DNA of 64,000 nt, taken from contig JAHDFD010000015.1 in assembly GCA_020628375.1 (NCBI GenBank), positions 1 through 64,000 of the forward strand, read 5' to 3'. The translations under genes were made by a program, and so were the position numbers. Position 1 is the first letter of the stretch; the number at the start of each line of letters is the position of its first letter. Source of the DNA: Chitinophagales bacterium. GTDB lineage: Bacteria; Bacteroidota; Bacteroidia; Chitinophagales; UBA2359. The notes beneath the pieces were generated by a model. The model saw only the letters and a program-made list of their open reading frames with translations. It had not been told where the DNA came from and ran no database searches. Of the stretch, positions 9,104 to 18,400 are shown in pieces.

Positions 9104-10006
9104 ATGAATCAAGATTTGGAATTGGAAAAATTTGAAGAATATTGGAATCCCAAGAGTAAGTCTAATTTAACAATGCTTTGTCTGGCGATTTTGGTTATGC
9201 TCAAAGTTGTAGGTTTTGGTTGGTTTTTTGCCGGCATTGTTTCTTACCTGGTTTACAAGACAAAGAAAAAAAGTATCAAGGAGAATATTGAGAAAAGTAC
9301 GCCAAAAACGTATAAAGATTTCGTAAAAGGTCGTAAGAAACGAAAAACTAAGTCGCCAGTTGAAGATAAGCTTAAAAAGACCGTTCTGTTAACCAAACAG
9401 AAAAAAGCAGAGTTAACAAGAAAGCGAAAAATATTACTTTCAGAATTAAATAACCTTGCAGTTAATACTGAGCAGGATAAGCGATATGCTGAGGCACTGC
9501 GTTCTGGTTTAGACATTGTTAATAAACAGATCGCAAAAGTTGAAGAGAGCTATGCTCATTTAGAACTATCGGTTTACAATCGTGAGTTTCAGGAGTTATT
9601 AAAGCTGACTAAAAATAAAGATATTAGAAAAAATTATAATCGTATTAAAAAAGCCTTAGCACGTTTGATCACTAATTTAGAAACCGATGTTTTAAAGTAC
9701 GATAATTTGAGACATCCAAGAGCAATTGATGAATACAATGCACTGATCGGTGATATTACTGCATATAGAGATAGAATTGAGCAAATCAGAAGAAAGGAGT
9801 TATTGGATGATATTAGTATGACAAGCGTTTATGATGAAGATAGAAAGAACAGTGCTTCTTTTGATAAAATGAAAGACCTATATCGAGATTTGGAAGCCAA
9901 TAAAAGTATAGAAATAGCGATGGATGAATTAGAGGCTTTAGAAGAAGAAATGCAACGATTGAATGCCGAAAGTGAGGTTTTGAAGAAATACGGCGATACT
10001 TTATAA
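9104..10006 (+). CDS. Membrane-anchored coiled-coil protein
   Basis: The ATG at 9104, after an AT-rich leader, gives 300 residues; the longer open frame back to 8993 overlaps hutI and has no sensible N-terminus. Two closely spaced hydrophobic segments (about residues 23-50) form a hairpin anchor, followed by a basic stretch and long heptad-rich helices to the C-terminus. This suggests an inner-membrane scaffold or spacer with a cytoplasmic coiled coil. I recognise no catalytic motif. It is monocistronic, followed by a strong terminator at 10028-10069. Confidence 0.8.
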   Translation: MNQDLELEKFEEYWNPKSKSNLTMLCLAILVMLKVVGFGWFFAGIVSYLVYKTKKKSIKENIEKSTPKTYKDFVKGRKKRKTKSPVEDKLKKTVLLTKQKKAELTRKRKILLSELNNLAVNTEQDKRYAEALRSGLDIVNKQIAKVEESYAHLELSVYNREFQELLKLTKNKDIRKNYNRIKKALARLITNLETDVLKYDNLRHPRAIDEYNALIGDITAYRDRIEQIRRKELLDDISMTSVYDEDRKNSASFDKMKDLYRDLEANKSIEIAMDELEALEEEMQRLNAESEVLKKYGDTL

Positions 10007-10027
10007 TTTTACAGATAAAATAAGCGG

Positions 10028-10069
10028 TAACCCCTTCAGATTCTATGAAATTTGAAGGGGTTATTTTTT
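10028..10069 (+). terminator. Rho-independent terminator of the coiled-coil gene
   Basis: TAACCCCTTCA at 10028-10038 pairs with TGAAGGGGTTA at 10053-10063 and is followed by six T. It serves the plus-strand gene ending at 10006. Confidence 0.9.
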
Positions 10070-10802
10070 ACTTTATCTCAAAGGCAACATATACTTCGTA
10101 GCGATATTTTAATTTTTCAAATTGAAGTTCTGGAATACTTTCTTCAGATTCATAAACTATATCATCCAAAACAAAATTTGATTGACGTCCCATATACTGG
10201 TAATCATATCTTGGACGATTTTCTGAAATTTCTAGGATCTTAAGCGGCTTACCTAGCGAATTATCAATAGCTTCTACCAAATATTTAGCTTTTTCTTTTG
10301 CTACCTTAATCGCTTTGATCTTCAACTCTTTTCTCAATATTTCTTTTTCTGAATAATCTATTTTTACTATAAATGCATCTTTAATTTTAAGTTCGTCGAG
10401 TAATTCAAACAGCTTAGCGGTTGAACTTGCGTCAATTGTTTTCATCGTATATTGAGCCTGAGAAATTACCCCTTTTTTGCGCCATTTTATTTTAATGAAG
10501 TCTGCATCAGCATCTGAGAAACTAAGGTCATCTAGAGAAAGTCCCAAAGATTGTATGCCTTTTTTTAATTCTTCCTCCTGACTTGTTACTGAAATGGTTT
10601 TCTTTCCCTCTGTTCTTTCTCTAAGTGTTATGCGTGTATATATTTCATCAGGTATTATCTCTTTTTCAGCAGAACCTTCAACCTCTATATAAGGGATGTC
10701 GTTTTGTTGGAAATGTTGTAATTGAGCCTGAAGCTGAAATTCAGTAGTAAAACAGAATAAGCAGAAAAGCAATGAACAAAAAAAGTTGTATTTAGCTAAC
10801 AT
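10068..10802 (-). CDS. SIMPL (DUF541) domain protein, exported
   Basis: The 244-residue product has a signal peptide (hydrophobic core about residues 6-20, cleavage near QLQAQ) and a SIMPL domain from about residue 38: IEVEGSAEKEIIPDEIYTRITL, the central long helix LKIKAIKVAKEKAKYLVEAID, then a C-terminal strand region. SIMPL proteins are periplasmic or envelope proteins linked to stress tolerance; the biochemical role is poorly defined. It ends inside the T tract of the opposing terminator, so the two genes are convergent. Confidence 0.85.
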   Translation of the reverse strand: MLAKYNFFCSLLFCLFCFTTEFQLQAQLQHFQQNDIPYIEVEGSAEKEIIPDEIYTRITLRERTEGKKTISVTSQEEELKKGIQSLGLSLDDLSFSDADADFIKIKWRKKGVISQAQYTMKTIDASSTAKLFELLDELKIKDAFIVKIDYSEKEILRKELKIKAIKVAKEKAKYLVEAIDNSLGKPLKILEISENRPRYDYQYMGRQSNFVLDDIVYESEESIPELQFEKLKYRYEVYVAFEIK

Positions 10803-10867
10803 TGATGTATGATTGTTTGTTACCCAAATACAACTTTAAGAACTATTAAGTTATTGTTTTAAAGATC

Positions 10868-13228
10868 TTAGAAGAACTCATTTTCTTCTTCCTCTAAGGC
10901 TTTATTTTCCTGTATTCTTAGTGAGTCGATCAAAGGATCGGAATTATCAAAATCATATTCATTCAAATTATAATTATCATATCTACTACAATCTAATTCT
11001 ACTGATAACCTTCCATCTGGTCGTTCAAATTTATCTTCTCTTGTTACTCCTAGAGTTCCATCATCGTAAACCTTATTCATAAAACGGGCATAAATAGGAA
11101 GTGCCATATTGGCTCCCTGTCCTAATGCTGTTGATCTGAAGTGAATGATCTTTTCATCACCACCTGTCCAGACACCTGCAATTAAGTTAGGTGTAATTCC
11201 CATAAACCAACCATCTGAGTTATCATTGGTTGTACCTGTCTTTCCTGCTACATCCATTGCAGAAGTAAAGTTGTATCGAGTCATCAATCTGCGCCCGGTT
11301 CCTTGATCTTTAACACCCTTCATTAATTCAAGCATAATATAAGCATGTTGTTCTCCAAGTGCTTCATTTCTTTTAGGAACAAATTCCTGAATAAGTTGAC
11401 CATTCTTATCTTCAATTCGGGTTATAAACATAGGTTTGGTGTAAGTTCCTTTATTGGCAAAAGTCGAATACGCGCCTACCATTTCATATAACGATATATC
11501 TGCTGAACCTAAGGCTATTGAAGGTACTAAAGGTATTTCTGCTTCAATTCCCATACGTTTGGTCATATCTGCCACCGGACGTGGTCCTATTTCATTCATC
11601 AGATAAGCCGTAACCCAGTTAAGAGAGTGGGCGAGGGCTGTTCTTAGTCTGATGTTCTTATTGTCTAGTTTATCTGAAGTAGCACCTTTCGGAGACCAGG
11701 CTTTGGAAGCGCCATGTTTTCCTTTAGGAATAGTGATTGGAACGTTAGGTGCTTTTGCACAAGGCGACCAACCATTTTGTATTGCAATAGTATATATAAA
11801 CGGTTTGAAGGTTGAACCAACCTGACGTTTTGAAGAAGGACGGACATTATCGTATTGCATGTATGAAAAGTCAACACCACCTACCCATGCTTTTACAAAA
11901 CCTGTTTGAGGATCCATTGCCATAAATCCACTTCTTAATAAACGCTTGTAATATTTCAAAGAATCTAGTGGAGTTAATGTAGTATCTCTTTCACCAGCCC
12001 ATGTGAAAATAGTCATTCCAATCGGGTCATTAAATGCGGTTTCGATTTCATCCCACGATTTACCATTCTTTTTCATCATTCGATAGCGTTCTGTACGCTT
12101 TATCGATCGCTCAATGAATTTCTCCTCATCGTCTTCCCATGGATCTCTGTCTTTCCAGTGTTTATCAAAGTCTTTCTGTAAACCAGGAAGATGTTCTGCG
12201 ACTGCCTCTTCTGCATATTGCTGCATAGATGCATCGAGTGTCGTATAAACTTTTAAACCATCACGATGAATATCGTAATTGGTACCATCAAGCTTTTTGT
12301 TCTCTTTTGCCCATTTTTTAAGGAAATCTCTTAAATATTCACGGAAATAAGTTGCATAGCCTGTTCTGTGAGTAGTTCTGTTGTATTTAGACTTATCGTA
12401 TTCTGTTAAACGTAAAGAATCACGTTCAGCTGAAGTAATATAATTCTGATCTTCCAACAGTTTTAAAACTACATTTCTTCTGTCTCTCGATCTTTCAGGA
12501 TTTAAAGCGGGGTTATAAGCTGTACTCGCTTTTAACATACCCACTAAAAAAGATGCTTCATTATAGTCTAATTCAGCAGGTGTTTTAGCAAAATAAGTTT
12601 TAGCAGCAGATTTTATACCATATACATTATTACTGAAGTGTACTGTATTGAGGTACATTGTTATGATCTCATCTTTGGTGTAATTTTTCTCCAATTTCAC
12701 TGAAATAACCCACTCTTTGAATTTTTGCATTACTCTTTTCAGAAAATTAGAACTTCTTTCGTGGAATAAGTTCTTAGCTAATTGCTGGGTTAAAGTACTA
12801 GCACCAGCCATTCTTCCGGTAGTTATTTTTCTATAAACAGCGGTTGACAAACCATAGAGGTCTATGCCGGTGTGGCTGTAAAATCGTTTATCTTCTACAG
12901 CAACGAGTGTATTAACTACGGCAGGAGAAATTTCTTCATAACTTACACGTGAACGATCTTGAATATAGTATTTCCCCATCATACTATTATCTGCAAAATA
13001 AACTTCAGTAGCCAGTTGACTTTTGGGGTTTTCTAACTCTTTTCCGTCGGGAAGTTCTCCGAAGAAACCGCCGGAAACAGCGAAGAAGAATGCTGCTAAT
13101 CCAATCCAGAAAAACAGGAATAAGGTCCACATTAAAGCAACTAATCGCCAAAACGATCTTTTCTTTTGTGGTTCTTTACGATTAACCGCTCTTTTTGATC
13201 TGCGAGATGAATTTTCTTTATTTTCCAT
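10868..13228 (-). CDS. Class A penicillin-binding protein (PBP1A-type)
   Basis: A bifunctional peptidoglycan synthase: one transmembrane helix near residues 28-54, a GT51 glycosyltransferase with catalytic Glu112 in VEDKRFYSH and the GASTLTQQLAKNLF box, then a transpeptidase with Ser472 in STFKPF, SLN at 535-537 and KTGT at 663-666. It polymerises lipid II and cross-links the stem peptides at the inner membrane. The ATG at 13226-13228 (MENKEN) is preferred to the in-frame TTG two codons earlier, giving 786 residues. The C-terminus is acidic and ends in EEEENEFF. It is a single gene with no linked outer-membrane activator. Confidence 0.95.
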   Translation of the reverse strand: MENKENSSRRSKRAVNRKEPQKKRSFWRLVALMWTLFLFFWIGLAAFFFAVSGGFFGELPDGKELENPKSQLATEVYFADNSMMGKYYIQDRSRVSYEEISPAVVNTLVAVEDKRFYSHTGIDLYGLSTAVYRKITTGRMAGASTLTQQLAKNLFHERSSNFLKRVMQKFKEWVISVKLEKNYTKDEIITMYLNTVHFSNNVYGIKSAAKTYFAKTPAELDYNEASFLVGMLKASTAYNPALNPERSRDRRNVVLKLLEDQNYITSAERDSLRLTEYDKSKYNRTTHRTGYATYFREYLRDFLKKWAKENKKLDGTNYDIHRDGLKVYTTLDASMQQYAEEAVAEHLPGLQKDFDKHWKDRDPWEDDEEKFIERSIKRTERYRMMKKNGKSWDEIETAFNDPIGMTIFTWAGERDTTLTPLDSLKYYKRLLRSGFMAMDPQTGFVKAWVGGVDFSYMQYDNVRPSSKRQVGSTFKPFIYTIAIQNGWSPCAKAPNVPITIPKGKHGASKAWSPKGATSDKLDNKNIRLRTALAHSLNWVTAYLMNEIGPRPVADMTKRMGIEAEIPLVPSIALGSADISLYEMVGAYSTFANKGTYTKPMFITRIEDKNGQLIQEFVPKRNEALGEQHAYIMLELMKGVKDQGTGRRLMTRYNFTSAMDVAGKTGTTNDNSDGWFMGITPNLIAGVWTGGDEKIIHFRSTALGQGANMALPIYARFMNKVYDDGTLGVTREDKFERPDGRLSVELDCSRYDNYNLNEYDFDNSDPLIDSLRIQENKALEEEENEFF

Positions 13229-13431
13229 AAGCAAATTACACTATATAGCCAAGTTAGGCTTTTGTACAGTGATTTAATAAGTAATAATTCAGGTAATTAC
13301 AAACAAGTTCTAAACAAGCACAAAGTTAAAACACTTGTAAGTATGATCTTCCTATTGAACAAATGGGCAATTAAAAATAGTTCAGTTTAAGAATTTTTTA
13401 ATAGAAGTAGCGAGCGATAAGAGATAACGGT

Positions 13432-13965
13432 CTATAGTATTTCGTCTAATAATTTTTGCGCATTTGCTTTATATCGACCGTCTGATTTGGAAAGATCGAT
13501 TAATAAGTTTCTGGCTTCATTGTAATCATTAATTTTCAAAAGAACTAAAGCATTATGCCATTTTACATTATCGATAATCTTGCTTTTTGGGTAATTAATA
13601 ATGAACCAGGTAAATAAGTTATTTGCTTTTGAATAATCTTTGTTTTCTATATAATTCAAGCCTGTGAACAGTATTAGTTCATCTGAGGTTTTTGACGAGT
13701 GAACCAAGGTTTCAAATTCAAAACTTGCTGCTTGATGATTGCGGTTCTGGTATTCTATGAACGCAAATTTATTCTTATCTGTAACATAATCTGATGGCAC
13801 TCTGTTAAAGGAATAATACTTGTCAAAGATAAGGTCATAATCAACTTTGCTGACATTGGTAAAGGCTAGAAATAAAATAGTGCTTATCAATACAAGTATT
13901 AACAATGGTATAAGCGAGAGCAAACTCACTTGTTTAGAAGAGCGTGTTTCTTGTTTTGAGGGCAT
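13432..13965 (-). CDS. Single-pass membrane protein with TPR-like repeats
   Basis: About 177 residues from the ATG at 13963-13965; an upstream in-frame TTG at 13984 would add seven residues. A polar N-terminus (MPSKQETRSSKQ) is followed by a strong transmembrane helix about residues 15-38 and then TPR-like helix pairs (SYFEFETLVHS-like and YSKANNLFTWFIINYPKSK, DYNEARNLLIDLSKSD). The arrangement suggests a periplasmic tetratricopeptide adaptor. A tight palindrome lies directly upstream (13992-14041). Function is unknown. Confidence 0.7.
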   Translation of the reverse strand: MPSKQETRSSKQVSLLSLIPLLILVLISTILFLAFTNVSKVDYDLIFDKYYSFNRVPSDYVTDKNKFAFIEYQNRNHQAASFEFETLVHSSKTSDELILFTGLNYIENKDYSKANNLFTWFIINYPKSKIIDNVKWHNALVLLKINDYNEARNLLIDLSKSDGRYKANAQKLLDEIL

Positions 13966-13991
13966 GTAGCGTATTTCTACATTCAAAATTA

Positions 13992-14041
13992 ATAAGAAAA
14001 AGGAAAATATTAAAAATTTTTAATATTTTCCTTTTTCTTAT
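13992..14041. terminator. 50-bp perfect palindrome between two minus-strand genes
   Basis: The arms 13992-14016 and 14017-14041 are perfectly complementary with no spacer, centred on AAAAATTTTT. It lies 26 bp past the stop of the Omp28-like gene and just before the next gene, so it probably terminates the former and may insulate the latter. Confidence 0.7.
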
Positions 14042-14067
14042 CTGTGCATACAACCGAAATGCAGCTT

Positions 14068-15003
14068 TTATTCTATTACTTTTTGTTCTATAGATTGAAA
14101 AACTTCTTTTGTAGAACTGCCATCTGCATGTATGCATGCAACAACGTTGAGATTGTTTTCATCCCAATTGTCTTCTACGCTAAGCACAAAGGTCTTACTA
14201 AAAGTTGAACCTTGTGCATATCCTCCATTGGCTTCATCAGTAAGATCAAGTACCAAACCTCCCCAGTTTGTGAACATATCTCGTACTACATGCTCGTGTT
14301 CGTAAGTTAAGTTCAAAGAATTATCGGGCATTAATTGAGCATCGATAATATGATCTTCTGTAAGGAATACACTTAGTTGATGATATTCGTTAGCGATTGC
14401 TTTTGTATAAACCGTAGTCACTGTAACGAATACCTGTCTTGTTTCTTCATTAAAAGCAGTAATTACTTCAAGATTTACAGGACTTGTAACATCCAATCTT
14501 CCAGCAACTAAACTAGACCACTGTTCAGGAATCGTAACTGGAATGAAATTCTGAGAAGGAAATAAATGACGGTCAATTACTGCAGAAGGATATCCGAACA
14601 GACCAAAGAAGTCATTTAGAGCGATACTCTCATTAATTAAAAAATCTTCATTACTTTCGGGGTAAGGAACTGCAAAATTACCAGCATGTAAAGTAGTTGA
14701 TACTACTCTGCCCGGAAAACTTTCCTTAATGACTTTTACTGCTTCGGCACCCTTAGGACAGTTATTACATTGCACACCTGAATATTCTTCGATCAAAACA
14801 ATTTTGTCTTGTGTGGCTGGAATATCTGTTGTTATAAAGCTGGTATCTACAACAGTAAAATTGAATAATGTTGTATCGATGATTATAGTGTCTATAATTA
14901 CTTCAGGTTCAGAAAAGTCAATGAAAGGACCTTCTTCTTCACAAGAACTCGTTAAGAATAGGCAAGCTAATACCAATGTTAATAATAATCCGTTCTTTTT
15001 CAT
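14068..15003 (-). CDS. Omp28-related outer-membrane lipoprotein
   Basis: The 311-residue protein has a lipoprotein signal with lipobox ending LTSSC near residue 20, a Thr/Ile/Asp-rich linker, then an Omp28-type domain starting VLIEEYSGVQCNNCPKGAEAV. The CNNC pair sits where thioredoxin-fold proteins carry their CxxC, which suggests redox or adhesion roles. In this group such proteins are surface lipoproteins of uncertain function. It is divergent from dapA across 67 bp. Confidence 0.85.
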   Translation of the reverse strand: MKKNGLLLTLVLACLFLTSSCEEEGPFIDFSEPEVIIDTIIIDTTLFNFTVVDTSFITTDIPATQDKIVLIEEYSGVQCNNCPKGAEAVKVIKESFPGRVVSTTLHAGNFAVPYPESNEDFLINESIALNDFFGLFGYPSAVIDRHLFPSQNFIPVTIPEQWSSLVAGRLDVTSPVNLEVITAFNEETRQVFVTVTTVYTKAIANEYHQLSVFLTEDHIIDAQLMPDNSLNLTYEHEHVVRDMFTNWGGLVLDLTDEANGGYAQGSTFSKTFVLSVEDNWDENNLNVVACIHADGSSTKEVFQSIEQKVIE

Positions 15004-15036
15004 ATTGTAATAAATAAAACAGTCTTGACAAAATTA

Positions 15037-15044
15037 TACATTTG
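15037..15044 (+). promoter_or_regulatory. Candidate -7 box for dapA
   Basis: TACATTTG matches the Bacteroidota -7 consensus TAnnTTTG and lies 26 bp before the dapA ATG. A TTG at the right upstream spacing is not obvious, so support is moderate. Confidence 0.45.
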
Positions 15045-15070
15045 CTTCCTTATTTGAGAATTTTCAGCCT

Positions 15071-15979
15071 ATGAAACCATTAATAAATGAACTTAAAGGT
15101 GTTGGTGTCGCCCTTATTACTCCTTTTTTGAGCGATAAAAGCATAGACTATGACACTTTATCGAGATTAATAGAATACCATATCGATAACGGAACCAATT
15201 ACCTTGTTATTTTAGGTACGACCGGCGAAACTGCTACTTTAAGCGATCAGGAACGATATAAAGTACTGGATTTTGTAATAGAAAAGGCCAATGGTAGAAT
15301 TCCATTGGTTGCTGGTTATGGTGGAAATGATACTTTGCATGTACTCAGAGCTTTCAATGAATATTCGCCTGATGTATTCACCGCTATTTTATCTGTCGCA
15401 CCTTATTACAATAAACCCAATCAAAAAGGCTTGTATGCGCATTATGCTACATTAGCCGAAAATTGTGATACACCAATTATTCTCTATAATGTTCCCGGAA
15501 GAACTGCCTGTAATATTTCAGCTGAAACGACTTTGAAACTTGCCAATGATTTCGATCATATTGTTGCTATCAAAGAAGCTTCTGGTAATATGGAGCAATG
15601 TATGAAGATCATAAGAAATAAACCGGAGAATTTTCTGGTAATATCAGGTGATGATAATATGACCTTGCCTTTTCTTGCTGCCGGAATGGATGGTTTGATC
15701 TCAGTAATTGCGAATGCATATCCTAAATTAACCAGTGAATTAGTTAAGTCAGGTTTAGATGGCGATTTTCAATTGGCAAGAAAAAAACACTACCAATTAT
15801 TCAGAATGATGCAATTGATCTTTGAAGAGGGTAATCCGGTTGGAGTTAAAGCTTGTATGTCTGCACAAGAATTGATCAGTAATCATATACGTTTACCTTT
15901 GGTTGAAGCAAGTGATGAATTAATGAATGAGATCACAGATGAAGTTGAGCTTTTAAAACGTGCAAGTATTTTAAGTTAG
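15071..15979 (+). CDS. dapA: 4-hydroxy-tetrahydrodipicolinate synthase
   Basis: DapA condenses pyruvate with aspartate semialdehyde in lysine and diaminopimelate synthesis. The 302-residue TIM barrel shows the TTGET motif (50-54), Tyr139 in LYNVPGRT, the Schiff-base Lys168 in IKEASGN and Arg144. Length and motifs are typical. It is divergent from the Omp28-like gene and 142 bp ahead of the Omp85-like gene, with no other dap gene nearby. Confidence 0.95.
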   Translation: MKPLINELKGVGVALITPFLSDKSIDYDTLSRLIEYHIDNGTNYLVILGTTGETATLSDQERYKVLDFVIEKANGRIPLVAGYGGNDTLHVLRAFNEYSPDVFTAILSVAPYYNKPNQKGLYAHYATLAENCDTPIILYNVPGRTACNISAETTLKLANDFDHIVAIKEASGNMEQCMKIIRNKPENFLVISGDDNMTLPFLAAGMDGLISVIANAYPKLTSELVKSGLDGDFQLARKKHYQLFRMMQLIFEEGNPVGVKACMSAQELISNHIRLPLVEASDELMNEITDEVELLKRASILS

Positions 15980-16121
15980 ATGAAAGACATTTACTCTGTT
16001 CGGTAGATATATTTAGGAATATTTGTTTAATTTGTAACGTTCTTATTATTAACTCCTTAAATGTGTTTTTTCTCTTTTCAGGTTTTGCTTGTGAATCAAT
16101 TCTACAGCTGAATATTTTAAT

Positions 16122-17429
16122 ATGGGAATGCTTAGTCCAAGAAAAAGTCATTATATAGATTTTATCTTCTTTACTTTTTTGTTTATTGCTTTTTCATGCC
16201 ACAATGTTTTGGCACAAAATAATATTTCTTCTGTTGAGATCAAAGGCCTGAAGAAAACGAATTTGGGCTTTTGTGCTGATTTTCTTGAATGCCTTGGTGA
16301 AACGGGAAATATACCCGAAGATGCAATTCAGCGAGATGTTCAACAACTTTGGAATCTAGGACTTTTTGCCGATGTGAATTATGAGTATGTTGATTCTGAC
16401 GAAGGAAAAAAGTTGGTGTTCAATGTTAAAGAAAAATTCTATTGGCTTCCGATTTTAGGAGCAGATTTTTCCAATGATAACTTTCGGTTTACACTTGGAA
16501 TGCTCAATTATAATTTGGATGGAAGAGGTACTTTCCTTAAATCAGCATGGCACTTTTACGACAGGCATTCCTTTGAAATTACACTGGCAAACCCCTATTG
16601 GTTTTCCGATCGTTGGGGTATGCAATTCGACCTGACCCGTTTGGCAACTTTAGAACCAACCCAGACTTATGAAAATTCTGCTTATACGCGTGAAAACGAT
16701 TTTAATGTAACCAAATGGAATGTTGGAAATCTTGTCTTTTTCTCACCTAAATTCAGACAAACATTTTTTGCTGGTGGAAATTATCTGAATGAACGGTATC
16801 AGGAAATATTAAAACCCAATGAGAATGCTGAGGCAGTTGATTTTATGGCAGTAAAAGCTTTGGCTAAGATTGGATTCCAATTAAATAATATTGATTATTA
16901 TTATCATTGGCGATCTGGTTGGATGGCGACTAGTATTTTTGAAACTGTTTATACTTTTGATCCGTCTGATTGGTTCTGGAAGTGGATCGGTGACATGAGA
17001 TTTTATAAAAGAGTGGGGGGAAAGCATAACTTTTCAAGTAGATTCTTTGTAGGAACAAGCACCAATCAACCCATGCCTTTTCCGGCTTTTGTTCACGATA
17101 ATTATGTGAATTTACGTGGAGTAGGTAATAGGGTTGGAAGAGGAATTGGTGAACTTACCTGTAATTTTGAATGGCAATCGACGGTTTTATTCAAAAAACA
17201 TTTAGGTGCAATTGAATTAGGTGTGTTTACAGATGCTTCTACCTTAATGCCAATAGGTGGAGGTTTAGACGATTTGTTTCAGGAAGACTTAACACATTTG
17301 ACTATGGGTGGTGGTTTACGAATTCATGCTTTCAAGTTTTATCATGGAGTATTGCGAATAGATTATGGTGTTGATGTATTGAATCCGAGTTATAATGGAT
17401 TTGTCATAGGATTGTCGCATTTTTTCTAG
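16122..17429 (+). CDS. Short Omp85/BamA-like outer-membrane protein with one POTRA domain
   Basis: The 435-residue product has a signal peptide (ending near VLAQN, residue 32), a single POTRA-like segment (about 35-110: SSVEIKGLKKTN, RDVQQLWNLGLFADVNYEYV) and a beta-rich remainder ending in FVIGLSHFF, with the terminal aromatic residue typical of outer-membrane barrels. BamA itself has five POTRA domains and is about twice as long, so this is a reduced family member, perhaps of the one-POTRA type, with unknown cargo. The first in-frame ATG has a plausible context. Confidence 0.75.
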   Translation: MGMLSPRKSHYIDFIFFTFLFIAFSCHNVLAQNNISSVEIKGLKKTNLGFCADFLECLGETGNIPEDAIQRDVQQLWNLGLFADVNYEYVDSDEGKKLVFNVKEKFYWLPILGADFSNDNFRFTLGMLNYNLDGRGTFLKSAWHFYDRHSFEITLANPYWFSDRWGMQFDLTRLATLEPTQTYENSAYTRENDFNVTKWNVGNLVFFSPKFRQTFFAGGNYLNERYQEILKPNENAEAVDFMAVKALAKIGFQLNNIDYYYHWRSGWMATSIFETVYTFDPSDWFWKWIGDMRFYKRVGGKHNFSSRFFVGTSTNQPMPFPAFVHDNYVNLRGVGNRVGRGIGELTCNFEWQSTVLFKKHLGAIELGVFTDASTLMPIGGGLDDLFQEDLTHLTMGGGLRIHAFKFYHGVLRIDYGVDVLNPSYNGFVIGLSHFF

Positions 17430-17456
17430 CCATCTATTTAAGTAAACGACTTATTT

Positions 17457-17464
17457 TATATTTG
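17457..17464 (+). promoter_or_regulatory. Candidate -7 box of the formate/nitrite-type channel gene
   Basis: TATATTTG matches TAnnTTTG, 107 bp upstream of the start codon. The transcript would begin almost exactly at the hairpin 17469-17500. No good TTG element is seen at -33. Confidence 0.45.
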
Positions 17465-17468
17465 CACT

Positions 17469-17500
17469 CTTTGAATTGAACGGTGGCATTCAATTCAAAG
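17469..17500 (+). promoter_or_regulatory. 5' leader hairpin of the channel gene
   Basis: CTTTGAATTGAA (17469-17480) pairs perfectly with TTCAATTCAAAG (17489-17500) around an 8-nt loop, CGGTGGCA. It has no T tract after it, so it is not a terminator; it could protect or regulate the mRNA or be a dyad operator. Confidence 0.5.
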
Positions 17501-17570
17501 AAATCATTTTATTGTTATACCTGAACAATTTTCTATTTTTATACGTTGGAAAGAGTTCATATAATTAATT

Positions 17571-18386
17571 ATGAGTAAGGAAAATAATACTAAAGTTAGA
17601 ACAGGAAAGCCTAAGGATCTTGAGGTAATACTGAAAGAAAAAATAGAATCTGCTGAAGTGGAGTACGTAAGAAGTGAACGAAGCTTATTTGCTTCAGCGT
17701 TTTCTGCAGGACTTGAGATCGGTTTCAGCTTCTTACTTTTGGGCGTTGTATATAAACTTTGTTATAATACAGTTAGCTATCAGGCGATGGAAGTGTATCT
17801 GGCATTGGCTTATTCCATAGGTTTTATATTTGTGATTATAGGAAGGGCTCAACTATTTACAGAACACACCACCTTAGCCATGTTTCCGGTGCTTGATGGA
17901 ATCGTAAGTGTAAAACGGATGTTTCGCTTGTGGGGAATTATTCTGGCAGGAAACTTACTAGGAGGTTATCTGTTCTCGTTCGTTATTTCATATTTCGTTC
18001 CCCATATAGGCATATTGACTCCCGATGTTTTGGTTAAACTCGCCGAAAAAGTAATCGATTTTCCAGCGTGGGTTATATTGGGTAGTGCTGTGCTCGCTGG
18101 TTGGCTAATGGGCTTATTATCGTGGTTATTGGCATCTGCTCAGGAAACGATCAGTCGTATTTTCCTGATTATTCTGGTTACATCCACTATCGGTTTAGCA
18201 CACTTACATCACTCTATAGTAGGCTCAGTAGAAGTTTTTTCAGGTTTTTTACTAAGTCCTGATATATCTATCTTCGATTATTTGAGTTTTGAAGTGATCT
18301 CTATACTTGGAAATGCAATTGGAGGTGTATTCTTTGTAGCAGTAGTTAAATATTCTCAGAAAGAAAAAGAAGGCGAGTTAGAATAA
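17571..18386 (+). CDS. Formate/nitrite transporter (FNT) family channel
   Basis: The 271-residue protein has about six hydrophobic segments from residue 45 to 262 after a charged N-terminus of 40 residues. The FNT pattern is visible in GRAQLFTEHTTLAMFPVLDG, the re-entrant-loop motif of the family, and in the repeated half-structure with WLMGLLSWLLASAQET. FNT proteins form pentameric channels for formate, nitrite, hydrosulfide or lactate; the substrate here cannot be told from sequence. The gene is convergent with rnc 14 bp downstream. Confidence 0.85.
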   Translation: MSKENNTKVRTGKPKDLEVILKEKIESAEVEYVRSERSLFASAFSAGLEIGFSFLLLGVVYKLCYNTVSYQAMEVYLALAYSIGFIFVIIGRAQLFTEHTTLAMFPVLDGIVSVKRMFRLWGIILAGNLLGGYLFSFVISYFVPHIGILTPDVLVKLAEKVIDFPAWVILGSAVLAGWLMGLLSWLLASAQETISRIFLIILVTSTIGLAHLHHSIVGSVEVFSGFLLSPDISIFDYLSFEVISILGNAIGGVFFVAVVKYSQKEKEGELE

Positions 18387-18400
18387 GGAAAAAGCGTCTT

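Noticed and set aside
14729-15010. 93-residue plus-strand gene
   Set aside because: It is antisense to the Omp28-like lipoprotein gene, which has clear coding features.
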